From contig OW818654.1 in NCBI GenBank assembly GCA_942492935.1, forward strand, positions 3,224,001 to 3,288,000: 64,000 nucleotides of DNA. The letters run 5' to 3'. The first letter of the stretch is position 1. Each line of letters opens with the position of its first letter. This document shows, piece by piece, positions 35,456 through 45,300 of this stretch. This stretch comes from JANJUO01 sp942492935. GTDB taxonomy: Bacteria > Bacteroidota > Ignavibacteria > Kapaibacteriales > UBA2268. The position numbers and the translations under genes are program-made. The notes beneath the pieces were generated by a model, which saw only the letters and a program-made list of their open reading frames with translations, made no database searches and was not told the DNA's origin.

Positions 35456-37546
35456 TTATTCTAAATCATTTTTACTTGCTTTCTGAACAATCATTTCAGC
35501 AACAGCACAAACTAATGCTAATATCAAAAATAATTGCCATAATTCTGTTCCACTTCGAGAACGTTTAATACTTTTATTCACTGTTGTATAGTCCTCAATA
35601 AATTCAGGACTTATATCAACTACGGATTTATCTTTGAGGTATTTTACTAAATCATCTTTGATAATGGGAGTCAATACAGATTCAGTATTTAATAAATTTA
35701 CTGAAACTTGGGAAACAATTTTATTATTTGCATTATAAATATTATATACACCGGGCATTTCCAAATCATCTAATTGTAATAAAGCTCCAGATGGTAAAAT
35801 TGCAGGTGATTTAAAAAATTCATTTCCTTTCGGGTCAACTATTTTTAGATTATCAATATTTTTATATTTCTTGGGTATATTTAAAGTGATTGGAGTGCCA
35901 AGAATTGCCATCATTGATGAACTTTCGGTTGCAGTAAGATAAGTAATTCCACGATAAATCAATACTGGAAATAAACTTGAAATAGGTAAATTACTCCAAT
36001 TCAATACTGGTGATACTGCACAATAAAGTACTTTCCCTTGCCCAATCCTTGATTCAGCAAGAAAATTTCCATCATTCATTTTGATAATTCCTTGACCTGA
36101 TTTCACAGGATAAGCTTTCAAGATTTCTGGTGATTCAATATTTTTCTTACTTTCAGTTTCTCCAAGAAATACTCCTTCAAATAATGGATGCATTTTGTCT
36201 ATTTCTGAAATTCTTGCAGGTAAATTGGTTTTGTAAATTCTCTCTTCAGAATTTCCAAAACCAAATTTATTCAAAGTAGTATTTAAATTTACAGGATTTA
36301 AATCATTGGCAAATATGAATGCTGAACCACCATTTGCAACATATTGATTTAAACGTAATAAATCAGAATTATTAATATCATCAAAAATTAATACAACGTC
36401 CATAGAATTTAAATCAATAGAAGAAAAAGTACCACTATTGACTTCTTTAATATTTGTGTTGTAATCATTTACCAAAACAGTCTTCAAAAGTGAAGATGCA
36501 AATTTCCTTTGATTATCATTTCCTACAATTGCAATTTTTGGAGTTTCAGGTATAATAAATCCATAAGAAGCAGTATTATCAATATCTAAGGCATCCGATT
36601 CAAGTTGGACAGTAGCTGAGATTGCACCCGTTGTTGTTGCATTTGCAGCAATTGAAATAGTTCGTACTTCACCAGCAGGTATATCCAATGAACGTTGGGC
36701 AACTTTTTGATTGTTAAATTGCATACTTATAACAACGGCTGATGCTGTTGATTTTCCATTATTTCTAATTGAAACTTCAGCTTCGACTAATCTATTAATT
36801 TGAAATATTTTTGAAATTACGTTAATTGAATCTATTGATAAATTTTGTATATCAGCTTTTGAGTCCATTCCTATTGGTAAAATATATAATCCAATATCTT
36901 CTGCAAAAATTTTAGTTGAATCTGAATTCTTGTCTAAAACATTAGTTTGGAAATCTGAAATCACAAATAATTCTTTATTTATATTTTTTGCATTTTCAAG
37001 CATTTGCGATGCTAATTTAAGCGATGTTTCGAGATTGCTCTTATTATTTCTTATTGTTATTTTGTCAATTGCTTCATTAATTAAATCGAAATTTCTTGTG
37101 AAACTGTACTGTTCACGATTTTTAATATTTGCAGTTTCTAAAATTGCAATTTCATCACCATCTTTTAAAGCTGAAATTATCTCTTTTGCAGCTTGTTTTG
37201 ATTGTTTTAGTCGATTTCCGCGTTCATCTGATACATCAATACTGAATGAATTATCTATCAAAATGACTGCACTTGTTTTTGCATAAGACTCAATAAAAGG
37301 TAATCGCCCTTGAATAGTTGGTCTTGCAAATGCCAAAACTGCAAAAATAATAATCAAAGTTCTTAAAATAAGCAATATAATTTGTTTCAGTTTTAACTTT
37401 CTAATCTTAGTTTTTTGTAATTCTTTGATAAATCTAAGAGTTGAAAATTCAACAGTTTTTAATTTTCTTAAGTTGAGCAAATGCAACAAAACTGGAATAG
37501 ATGCCGCAAATAAACCAAAAAGTATAAAAGGATTTAAAAAATTCAT
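35456..37546 (-). CDS. BatA-like membrane protein with von Willebrand A domain
   Basis: A 696-residue protein. Residues 1-75 are the BatA N-terminal double-transmembrane motif ('MNFLNPFILFGLFAASIPVLLHLLNLRKLKTVEFSTLRF'). A vWA domain follows with an intact MIDAS start 'AVILIDNSFSIDVSD' (DxSxS). Then come a CARDB-like beta domain ('VEAEVSIRNNGKSTASAVVISM') and a DUF4159/glutamine-amidotransferase-like segment ('MDVVLIFDDINNSDLLRLNQYVANGGSAFIFA'). One C-terminal membrane helix ends the protein. Family members occur in aerotolerance (Bat) or MoxR-linked operons, but no MoxR ATPase is nearby. It heads the operon containing the TldD/TldE pair. Confidence 0.88.
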   Translation of the reverse strand: MNFLNPFILFGLFAASIPVLLHLLNLRKLKTVEFSTLRFIKELQKTKIRKLKLKQIILLILRTLIIIFAVLAFARPTIQGRLPFIESYAKTSAVILIDNSFSIDVSDERGNRLKQSKQAAKEIISALKDGDEIAILETANIKNREQYSFTRNFDLINEAIDKITIRNNKSNLETSLKLASQMLENAKNINKELFVISDFQTNVLDKNSDSTKIFAEDIGLYILPIGMDSKADIQNLSIDSINVISKIFQINRLVEAEVSIRNNGKSTASAVVISMQFNNQKVAQRSLDIPAGEVRTISIAANATTTGAISATVQLESDALDIDNTASYGFIIPETPKIAIVGNDNQRKFASSLLKTVLVNDYNTNIKEVNSGTFSSIDLNSMDVVLIFDDINNSDLLRLNQYVANGGSAFIFANDLNPVNLNTTLNKFGFGNSEERIYKTNLPARISEIDKMHPLFEGVFLGETESKKNIESPEILKAYPVKSGQGIIKMNDGNFLAESRIGQGKVLYCAVSPVLNWSNLPISSLFPVLIYRGITYLTATESSSMMAILGTPITLNIPKKYKNIDNLKIVDPKGNEFFKSPAILPSGALLQLDDLEMPGVYNIYNANNKIVSQVSVNLLNTESVLTPIIKDDLVKYLKDKSVVDISPEFIEDYTTVNKSIKRSRSGTELWQLFLILALVCAVAEMIVQKASKNDLE

Positions 37547-37846
37547 CGTTCTATCGTACTATCTATGTTAATGATTATCATAAGTTTCTAATGACGAATT
37601 GAAACCCAATTTTGTTTTTAAATCTTAATTTGGTTTAAGTTTTATTCATAATTACCAAAAAAGTAACTGTTCTAATAAATTTAATCATGATATCCGAAAA
37701 ACTATTTCAAATTTTATAAAATTTTAATTATTATGCCACTCCTACCCTATTATACTAATAATCAGATATGAGTTCAAAACGAAATTGACTAAAACACAAT
37801 TTCAATCGTTAATAAATTTCTATTTTTTATTAAATTGAGAACTGTT
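37547..37846. other. Divergent intergenic region
   Basis: 300 bp between the BatA-like gene and the ABC ATPase gene, transcribed away from each other. It must hold both promoters, but no TAnnTTTG element stands out on either strand and no repeat or hairpin is seen. Confidence 0.4.
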
Positions 37847-38533
37847 TTGATTAAACTTGTTAATGTAACTAAAGAATATCACGAAGCAAATACTGTAAAT
37901 AGGGTATTGAATAACATTGATTTTGAATTTAGAGATTCAGAAATTGTAATAATGTATGGTCGCTCAGGTTCAGGCAAATCAACTTTGCTAAATTTAATAA
38001 GTGGAATTGACCAGCCGAATAGTGGAGAAATATTAATTGATGGAATTGATATTACAAAGCTGAATGAGAAAAATAGAACTCTTCTTCGCAGAAACAAAAT
38101 CGGCTTTGTTTTTCAATTTTTCAATTTGATACCAACATTAACCGTATTGGAAAATTTACTTTTACCTTTGGAATTGAATAATTTAACAGGAAAAAAAGAA
38201 AAAGATAAAGCAATTTATTTGCTTGAACAAGTTGGATTAAAATCTCGCGAAAATTCATTTCCTGATAGACTTTCTGGTGGTGAGCAACAACGAGTTGCTA
38301 TTTCGAGAGCATTAATACATAATCCTTCAATTGTTCTTGCTGACGAACCTACAGGCAATCTTGATTATGAAACAGGCAAGCAAATTATTGAATTGTTAGA
38401 CAAATTAGTTCGGCAAGAAGGAAAAACTATGCTTATGGCAACTCATAGCAAAGAAGTTATTGGCTTAGCAGATAGAATTTTATCAATCAAAGATGGTAAA
38501 ATATCTGAAATGAAATTAGGGACTGATATTTAA
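37847..38533 (+). CDS. LolD/YbbA/MacB-type ABC ATPase
   Basis: About 228 residues. Walker A 'GRSGSGKSTLLN', signature 'LSGGEQQRVAISRAL', Walker B 'IVLADEPTGNLD', and the 'FVFQFFNLIPTLTVLENLLLPLEL' Q-loop stretch typical of the LolD/MacB class that drives FtsX-like permeases. No ATG is near the start. TTG at 37847 (LIKLVNVTKEY, family-like) has GAGAA six bases upstream; an in-frame TTG at 37835 would add four residues. The FtsX-like permease gene follows 19 bp later, so the two form one exporter or mechanotransmitter. Confidence 0.93.
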   Translation: MIKLVNVTKEYHEANTVNRVLNNIDFEFRDSEIVIMYGRSGSGKSTLLNLISGIDQPNSGEILIDGIDITKLNEKNRTLLRRNKIGFVFQFFNLIPTLTVLENLLLPLELNNLTGKKEKDKAIYLLEQVGLKSRENSFPDRLSGGEQQRVAISRALIHNPSIVLADEPTGNLDYETGKQIIELLDKLVRQEGKTMLMATHSKEVIGLADRILSIKDGKISEMKLGTDI

Positions 38534-38552
38534 ATTTTGACAAAATAAAATA

Positions 38553-41090
38553 ATGATAAAAAAAATTCTTTTCAAATCAGGCATTAGATATTTGATGAAA
38601 AATCCTTGGCAAAGTATTTTGTCTGTGATTGGCATTGCTCTTGGTGTTGCTGTTGTTGTCGCAATTGACTTAGCAAACGAAAGCAGTTCAAAAGCATTTG
38701 AGTTGTCAATGGAAAGTATTTCAGGAAAAGCAACTCATAATATTAGTGGCTCAACAGGCGTGCAAGATACTGTTTTCAGGTTAATCAGAAAGGATTTTAA
38801 TGTTGCTAAATCGGCTCCCGTTATTGAAAAGCTCGCTGTTTCGGCTACAAAACCACAAATCACTTTTACTTTGCTTGGCATTGACCCATTTTCAGAGAAC
38901 AATTTCAGACCTTATTTATCAAATTCAAAAGTGATAGGTATTGATTTAGAAAAGTTTATTACAACGAAGAATGCAGGATTAATTACTGAAAAAACTGCCC
39001 AAAAATTGAATTTAGCAATTGGTGATACTTTAAAATTAAGAATAGATGGAGATTTAAGGAGTGTTTATATTCTTGGCTTGATTAATTCAAATGATGAAAA
39101 TAGTAATCGTGCTTTAGAAAATATTGTTGTTTGCGATATTGGGAATGCTCAAAATATTTGCAAAATGTATGATAGAATTTCTCATATTGATTTAATTGTT
39201 AGTGATAAAATTGCTGACGATATTGAATCAAAACTTCCGACAGGTCTGAAAATAAATAAAACAGAAACAAGAACAAAAACCGCAGAACAAATTACAGAAG
39301 CATTCAAGACAAATTTGCTTGCTATGAGTTTGCTTGCTCTGATTGTTGGTATGTTTTTGATATTTAATACTATGACATTTGCAGTTGTACAAAGACGGCG
39401 TTACATCGGCTTGATAAGAGCAATTGGAGTTACAAGGTTTGAAATATTCTCGCAAATTATTGGGGAATCGTTAGTTATTGGATTTATCGGAACAATTGCT
39501 GGGCTTATTCTTGGGTATTATCTTGGGATGGGCTTGATTAATTTGGTAACGAAAACAATCAATGATATGTATTTTGTACTGTCAGTTCAAAATGTTGAAA
39601 TAAGTACTCTTAGTTTAGTTAAAGGTTTTGTTCTTGGAATGGTGGCAACTGTTTTATCTGCATTAAAACCCGCACTCGAAGCTACGAAAGCACCTCCCAC
39701 AGTTGCACTTAATCGTTCATATTTAGAAACAGGCTTAATAAATGCAATACCAAAATTTATTGTTTATGGAATTATTTCGTTGATAGTTGGTACAATTATA
39801 CTATTAATTCCAACCAAAAGTATTTATGTGAGTTATTTGGGAATAGTGCCAATAATTGTTGGATTTACACTTTTTACGCCACTTATTATTTTAATATCTG
39901 TAAAATTACTCACTCCAATTATGAGTAAAATATTTGGAACTACCGGCAAAATGGCAACAAGAGGAGTAAGTTCGCATATTAGCCGAACTACGATTGCAAT
40001 TGCAGCATTGAGTATTTCTGTTGCTTCTGCCGTAGGCGTGGGTACAATGGTTCAAAGTTTTCGAACTACCGTAATTGATTGGCTTCAATATCGCTTAAGA
40101 GCTGATATTTATGTTTCTGTTCCAACTAATATTGCACGATGGAATGATGGAGTATTTGAACCAGAATTATCAGAAAAAGTTAGAAATTTCCCTGAAACCG
40201 ATAAAATGAATCTTTACAGAGAATTTCAAATTAATTATAAAGGTGAGATAATTCATTTACTTGCTGCAAAAGTGCAGGGCTTTTCTTACGAAACTTTTAC
40301 CGAAAAATATTTATCAGAAAAGGAAATTTGGTATAAATTCTACAATGAAGATGTGGTACTTGTTTCAGAAAGTTATTCTTATAAAACAGGTAAAAAAGTA
40401 AATGACCAAATGGAAATACCGACCGATTATGGAATTAGAAAATTTACAATCATAGGAATTTATAGGGATTATAGTTCTGATATTGGCTTAGTTATGCTCT
40501 CAACTGATACATATCATCGTCATTTTAATGATAGAATGTTATCTGGTTTTGGTGTTTTCGCTAAAAAAGGTGTAAATATTGATAGTTTAATTAAAAAAAT
40601 TAATTCCCTTGCAAAGCCCGGACAAACATTAGTTGTTCGTTCCAATAAGCAATTATTGGATTCCTCTGTAGAAGTATTTGATAGGACATTTATCATTACA
40701 AATGTACTACAATTACTCGCTATCGGAATTTCTTTCATTGGAATTTTGAGTAGTTTGATGGCTTTGCAATTAGAAAGAAGCAGAGAATTAGGAGTTTTGC
40801 GTGCAAATGGTCTAACACCCTCACAATTATGGCGTTTAGTAACAATGCAAACAGGATTGATGGGATTAATTGCAGGAATAATGTCCGTACCTTTAGGGAA
40901 TATACTTGCATATATTTTAATATTTGTAATTAATCGCCGTTCATTTGGCTGGTCAATAGATTTTCATATTATTCCTGAAATGATGTTTGAAGCTATAATT
41001 ATATCTGTAATTGCGGCATTACTTGCAGGAATATATCCAGCATACAAAATGGCAAACACCTCACCTGCATTAGCATTAAGGCAAGAGTAA
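38553..41090 (+). CDS. FtsX-like permease with two FtsX domains (YbbP-like)
   Basis: An 845-residue permease: an N-terminal membrane helix ('IGIALGVAVVVAIDLANE'), a large periplasmic domain, an FtsX core ('LLALIVGMFLIFNTMTFAVVQRRRYIGLIRAIGVTRFEIFSQIIGESL'), central helices, a second periplasmic domain, then a second FtsX core ('LSSLMALQLERSRELGVLRANGLTPSQLWRL'). Two FtsX units in one chain match the E. coli YbbP/LolCE-like architecture. With the ATPase upstream it likely handles lipid or lipoprotein traffic or efflux from the inner membrane, not bulk transport through the bilayer. Substrate unknown. Confidence 0.9.
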   Translation: MIKKILFKSGIRYLMKNPWQSILSVIGIALGVAVVVAIDLANESSSKAFELSMESISGKATHNISGSTGVQDTVFRLIRKDFNVAKSAPVIEKLAVSATKPQITFTLLGIDPFSENNFRPYLSNSKVIGIDLEKFITTKNAGLITEKTAQKLNLAIGDTLKLRIDGDLRSVYILGLINSNDENSNRALENIVVCDIGNAQNICKMYDRISHIDLIVSDKIADDIESKLPTGLKINKTETRTKTAEQITEAFKTNLLAMSLLALIVGMFLIFNTMTFAVVQRRRYIGLIRAIGVTRFEIFSQIIGESLVIGFIGTIAGLILGYYLGMGLINLVTKTINDMYFVLSVQNVEISTLSLVKGFVLGMVATVLSALKPALEATKAPPTVALNRSYLETGLINAIPKFIVYGIISLIVGTIILLIPTKSIYVSYLGIVPIIVGFTLFTPLIILISVKLLTPIMSKIFGTTGKMATRGVSSHISRTTIAIAALSISVASAVGVGTMVQSFRTTVIDWLQYRLRADIYVSVPTNIARWNDGVFEPELSEKVRNFPETDKMNLYREFQINYKGEIIHLLAAKVQGFSYETFTEKYLSEKEIWYKFYNEDVVLVSESYSYKTGKKVNDQMEIPTDYGIRKFTIIGIYRDYSSDIGLVMLSTDTYHRHFNDRMLSGFGVFAKKGVNIDSLIKKINSLAKPGQTLVVRSNKQLLDSSVEVFDRTFIITNVLQLLAIGISFIGILSSLMALQLERSRELGVLRANGLTPSQLWRLVTMQTGLMGLIAGIMSVPLGNILAYILIFVINRRSFGWSIDFHIIPEMMFEAIIISVIAALLAGIYPAYKMANTSPALALRQE

Positions 41091-41181
41091 ATTTTAGATA
41101 TAGTTTTTTTAATTAAGTTCAACATATTTTGTAGCTTGGAAAGTTAACGGTCTGTTGCTAAAGTAGTATTGAAATGCTCTT

Positions 41182-41535
41182 GGGGGCTGTCTTAAAAGGT
41201 GTCATTCTGAATAATGGAACATATATATTTAAAAAATATGCAAAATGACACCATTATAAAAAATTGTAGTCATTGGTAGATTGTATAAGAAACCTCAATG
41301 TAGAATTAATTCAAATCCCCCTTTCCCCCTTTATTAAAGGGGGATTAAGGAGGATTTCCTTCATCCGAAGTTAATTGGAACTGCCTCAAAAGTCGTTATG
41401 CTGAAGCAAGGAAAAAAGGTGTCATTGGTAACTTGTTTCAGAATCCATTCCGCACTAAGTAGTTGAAATATATATAAATATCTCACAATCCTCAAAAATG
41501 AAAACAACTAAAAAAGACCATTTGAGATAGCCCCT
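41182..41535. mobile_element. Decayed insertion-element remnant with imperfect terminal inverted repeats
   Basis: Left end GGGGCTGTCTTAAAAGGT (from 41183) matches the reverse complement of the right end, GGGGCTATCTCAAATGGT (to ~41534), at 15 of 18 positions. An internal partial copy of the left end lies at ~41381-41405 (CTGCCTCAAAAG...CTGAA), and GGTGTCATT recurs three times, once inverted. There is no transposase frame between the ends. It looks like a degenerate non-autonomous element or nested remnants. No clear target duplication is visible. Confidence 0.45.
41313..41358. repeat. GC-rich palindromic REP-like element
   Basis: CCCCCTTTA-T-TAAAGGGGG is a perfect 9-bp-stem palindrome (41325-41343), enclosed by AAATCC / GGATTT. 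The composition contrasts with the AT-rich surroundings. Repeats of this look (C5TTT...AAAG5 with GGAGGATTT) are common intergenic elements in many Gram-negative genomes. It lies inside the decayed element. Confidence 0.6.
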
Positions 41536-41636
41536 TGCATACTGAATTGAAAAGAACAATTTATTCAGTTACAAACTATAATTATTTTTACAAACCACAC
41601 TCCCTTATCTCAAAATAATTATAAAAATAAATTATT

Positions 41637-42260
41637 GTGAAATTAAACAAATTTCGTAAATTAGTTTTTTTAAAAATAGTTTACAGTGATGATATGATTT
41701 CAATAATTAATAATTCAATCACGAAAATAATTGAAAAAAGTAATGTTTTCGATGAATTTCTTATTCATAAATTTGATACTCCCATAGGTGAAATGGTAAT
41801 TGGTTCTATAATTAATCATATTTGTTTGTTGGAATTTTGCGATACGAACAGACACAATAATGAAATTTCAGAATTAGAAAAAGCAGTTTCTTTGAAAGTT
41901 ATTTATGGTAATAATGATATAATTTCCCAAGCTAAGTATCAGTTAGAACAATATTTTACAGGTAAATTAACTAATTTTGATTTACCACTTTTGACGGTTG
42001 GTACTCCATTTCAAATAAGTGTATGGAATTCTTTATTGAAAATTCCATATAGCACTAAGATTTCGTATCAAGAACAAGCTGAAATATTGGATAGTCCAAA
42101 TTCAGTTCGAGCTGTTGCTAATGCCAATGGCAAGAATAAAATTTCAATAATTATACCTTGTCATAGAGTAATTGGCAAAAATGGCAATATGCGCGGATAT
42201 GGTGGTGGAATACATAGAAAAGAGTGGCTCATAAATTTAGAACATAACTATCATAGTTAA
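41637..42260 (+). CDS. ogt: Methylated-DNA-protein-cysteine methyltransferase (Ogt/MGMT)
   Basis: A suicide DNA-repair enzyme that takes alkyl groups from O6-alkylguanine onto an active-site Cys. The motif 'IIPCHRVIGKNGNMRGYGGG' is intact, with the acceptor Cys at residue ~175. The upstream DNA-binding part reads 'GTPFQISVWNSLLKIPYSTKISYQEQAE' with 'VRAVANANGKN'. The N-terminal ~35 residues are unusual for the family. The GTG at 41637 gives 207 residues; ATG at 41694 gives 188 and fits the usual length better, but neither has a good ribosome site. It is a single gene after a repeat-rich gap and need not be cotranscribed with the ABC genes. Confidence 0.92.
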   Translation: MKLNKFRKLVFLKIVYSDDMISIINNSITKIIEKSNVFDEFLIHKFDTPIGEMVIGSIINHICLLEFCDTNRHNNEISELEKAVSLKVIYGNNDIISQAKYQLEQYFTGKLTNFDLPLLTVGTPFQISVWNSLLKIPYSTKISYQEQAEILDSPNSVRAVANANGKNKISIIIPCHRVIGKNGNMRGYGGGIHRKEWLINLEHNYHS

Positions 42261-42304
42261 AGTACTTTACAAACCACCCATTTTCAGAGAAAAGAAAAGT
42301 AAAT

Positions 42305-45300
42305 TTATTTAAAAATGAATTCACCAATTTTAATTTTTTCTTTCTTTTTTTGAAGTCTTAGTGTTATTTCACTTTTCTTTTCTTCCTTTGATGCATATTT
42401 AGTATAAATTTCAAGTGAAATTGTTGTTTCTTCTTGTGTATTCTGTCTTCTATTTCCAAAATAATTTGCTTCAATAATATATTTGCCTGGTAAAGCATTT
42501 TTCAATTTTATTTCTTCTGGTCCATAACCTGCAGTAAAATCGTTTGAAATTTTGCAACCTTCATAAGTTAATTTAGTTCTATAATCACAAATAGAACCAC
42601 TCGGACTCGTTAGCATCAAATCTATATCTGTATTGTCTGTATCCCAAATTAAAACTACTCTTATATCAATAGGCATATTCTTGATTAAATCAGGATTATA
42701 TTTATCAATTTTGATTTTATCGGGATATAAGGCAATCAATCTATTCATTTCATTTAGAGCAATTATATCAATACCAAAAAACCTGTCCCATTTTGTAAAT
42801 GCTACGTTATAGAATAGGTCAGCCGCTTCTTGATATTGCCCATTTTCTGAAAATTCCAAGGCAAGGTCACGATAGGATTGAGGTTCTTCTTCTCGGATTT
42901 TAATTAATTCAGTAAAAATCATAATGGATAAATCTATTAAACCCATTTGTTTGAGTTTATATCCAAGAATTCTCATTGTTTCATGGTTATCTATCTTGAT
43001 TTCTGAAAGATTGGAAATTACTCTGATTGCGTTAATTGTATCGCCTGTTTTGAATAATGCATCAGCCGCATCAATGTAAAATGAAATTTTATCAATCTTG
43101 CTTTTCTTGTAATTCAAATAAATAATATAAGAGCTATCTTTTGCTGATTCTGATATTTTCTTGATTATTTCATCAACAGGTTCCCAGTTTTTCAATAACA
43201 TGTCTCCTTCAATATGTGTTTCAGTATCTATATCAATACCATTTTCTGAACCGTTATAGTCCTGTCCTTCTCGAGCAGTATGTACTGTATCGTGAACAAC
43301 ACGAGTTGTTGTAACAATTCCTCCTGTTACGTTTCCATATTCTGCAGCAAATCCACCAGTAAACTGTTCTGTTACTTCAACTCCATCAACAATAATTTGG
43401 TTTCCTTCCTCTTGTTCTTCATTTAGATTTAATCCATCTCCAGAGTTTACAGCTCCATCACTTAAAGCAATCACACCACTTAAATCTTCACGTCCCGAAT
43501 TATTTCTTTGAACTTCTTCCGTTGCATAAGTAGAAACAAGTACATTTGAATTAGTATCTCTATCAGAAATCATTCTATCCGAACTAATACACATTACTGC
43601 TTGGGTATTTCTACAGGTATCTTCTTCCAATTCAAAATCAATATTAACTGTTGAATTTGAATCCAAAACTATTTCTCTTCTTAAAGTTTTTAACCCAATA
43701 AACGAAACTTTTGTAGTAAATGTCCCGACTGGTAGATTTCTCAGCATAAAACTACCATCTCTATTTCTTATAACCATTCCTTTTTGTGTTCCTTCAATTA
43801 AAATAGTTGCTCCTAATAATTCCATTCCATTTTTATTTTTAACTGTACCTGTTAATGTAGCATTACCTGAAATATCAGTAATGACTTGGCGTGATACTGA
43901 GCTTCTAATACTGTAATTATCATTTTTTATAAATTTTTCATCGAATTTTTTATTCCACCAATCATTTTCTTTCTTGAAATTTGAAATCACATTATTGCAA
44001 TATTGAATACTATCTTGAACTGTTCGAACATACTCTTTTTCCAATAATTCTTCATATTCGTTTCTCAGTTCTTCTGGTGGTTCAATTTTATATCTAACAT
44101 AATCCTCTACTCTGTCAAAAACAATTAAAGAAGTACCTTTTGTAATCAAGTTGAATTTTTTTCCTAATTGTTTAATTTCTTCCTTATTCTTTTCATACAT
44201 CATATCAAGTTCGGCAATCTTCTTTTGAGCCCATATTCTTCCTATTAATTCTGTCTCTGTTCTAAATTCATCTTCATCAATTTCAATGAATTCGCTATGA
44301 GTGATTTCATTTCCATATCCGAAATTTAATTTTACTAATGCTTTTTCAGTTTTCAACAAACCAGTCAATATAAATGAACCGTCAACTATTTGTGGAATAG
44401 ATGGATATGTTTGTTCAATGTCATTGTTTGAATATTCTGCAGAGATAAATTGATAAGGAGAAGTTGATAGAACTTCTTGTGCCTTTTCATAGCTCATATT
44501 TAACAAATTAATGTAATTGCCACCTGATATTTGAGGGATAAATTTCAAATAAGAGTGATTTGCAACTTGATTTGAATTAATCGTATAAATAGGAGAATTT
44601 CCTAATTCAATTTCTTTCTTTCCGAAATTGGACATACCATCTGAAAAGAGTAGAAACTCCGCTACCTTGTATTGCTTTAAGTTCAAAATTCCTAATTGTG
44701 TTCCACCATCATATTCAATTTTGCGAATATAATTCTCTAATTCTTGAATATTACCATTATTGATAATAAACTCTTTTTCAGTATGAATCGCATTTGAAAA
44801 TAATATGAAGTGAACTTTGCAGTTTTTGATTTTTCCAATGTAGGATTTTAATAATTCAATTTCATTATCAATATTTCTATTTAATGAAGAATTTGAAGCA
44901 TCCCAAAGAATACCCAATGTTTCAGGCAATTTTTTCTCTCTGAATCCAAATTCTGTGTTTAAATCAATATAAAAGTAAGTTTTATCTTTGATTTCTTCCA
45001 CCATTACAGTTCTTTTATTTTCAGGACTTTTCAACAAAAGTTCGAATTGTTGGTTTGCCAAATAATTTTCATATTCAACTCCAATCAAGTATGCAGAACC
45101 ATCTTTTTGAATTTTCAAGTTATCGAATTGTTTTCCAGTACCTTTTTCTAAAAGCTCATCGTTATAAATTTTTGCGAACAACTTGAATTGTTCGATTTCA
45201 TCTTTGTAATTCAACGGTAACTGATAAATCATACCTTCTTCATTTTCTCTGATAAGCTCTTCATAAGCTATTACAATTCTTTTTTCACCTTCAGCAGGTA

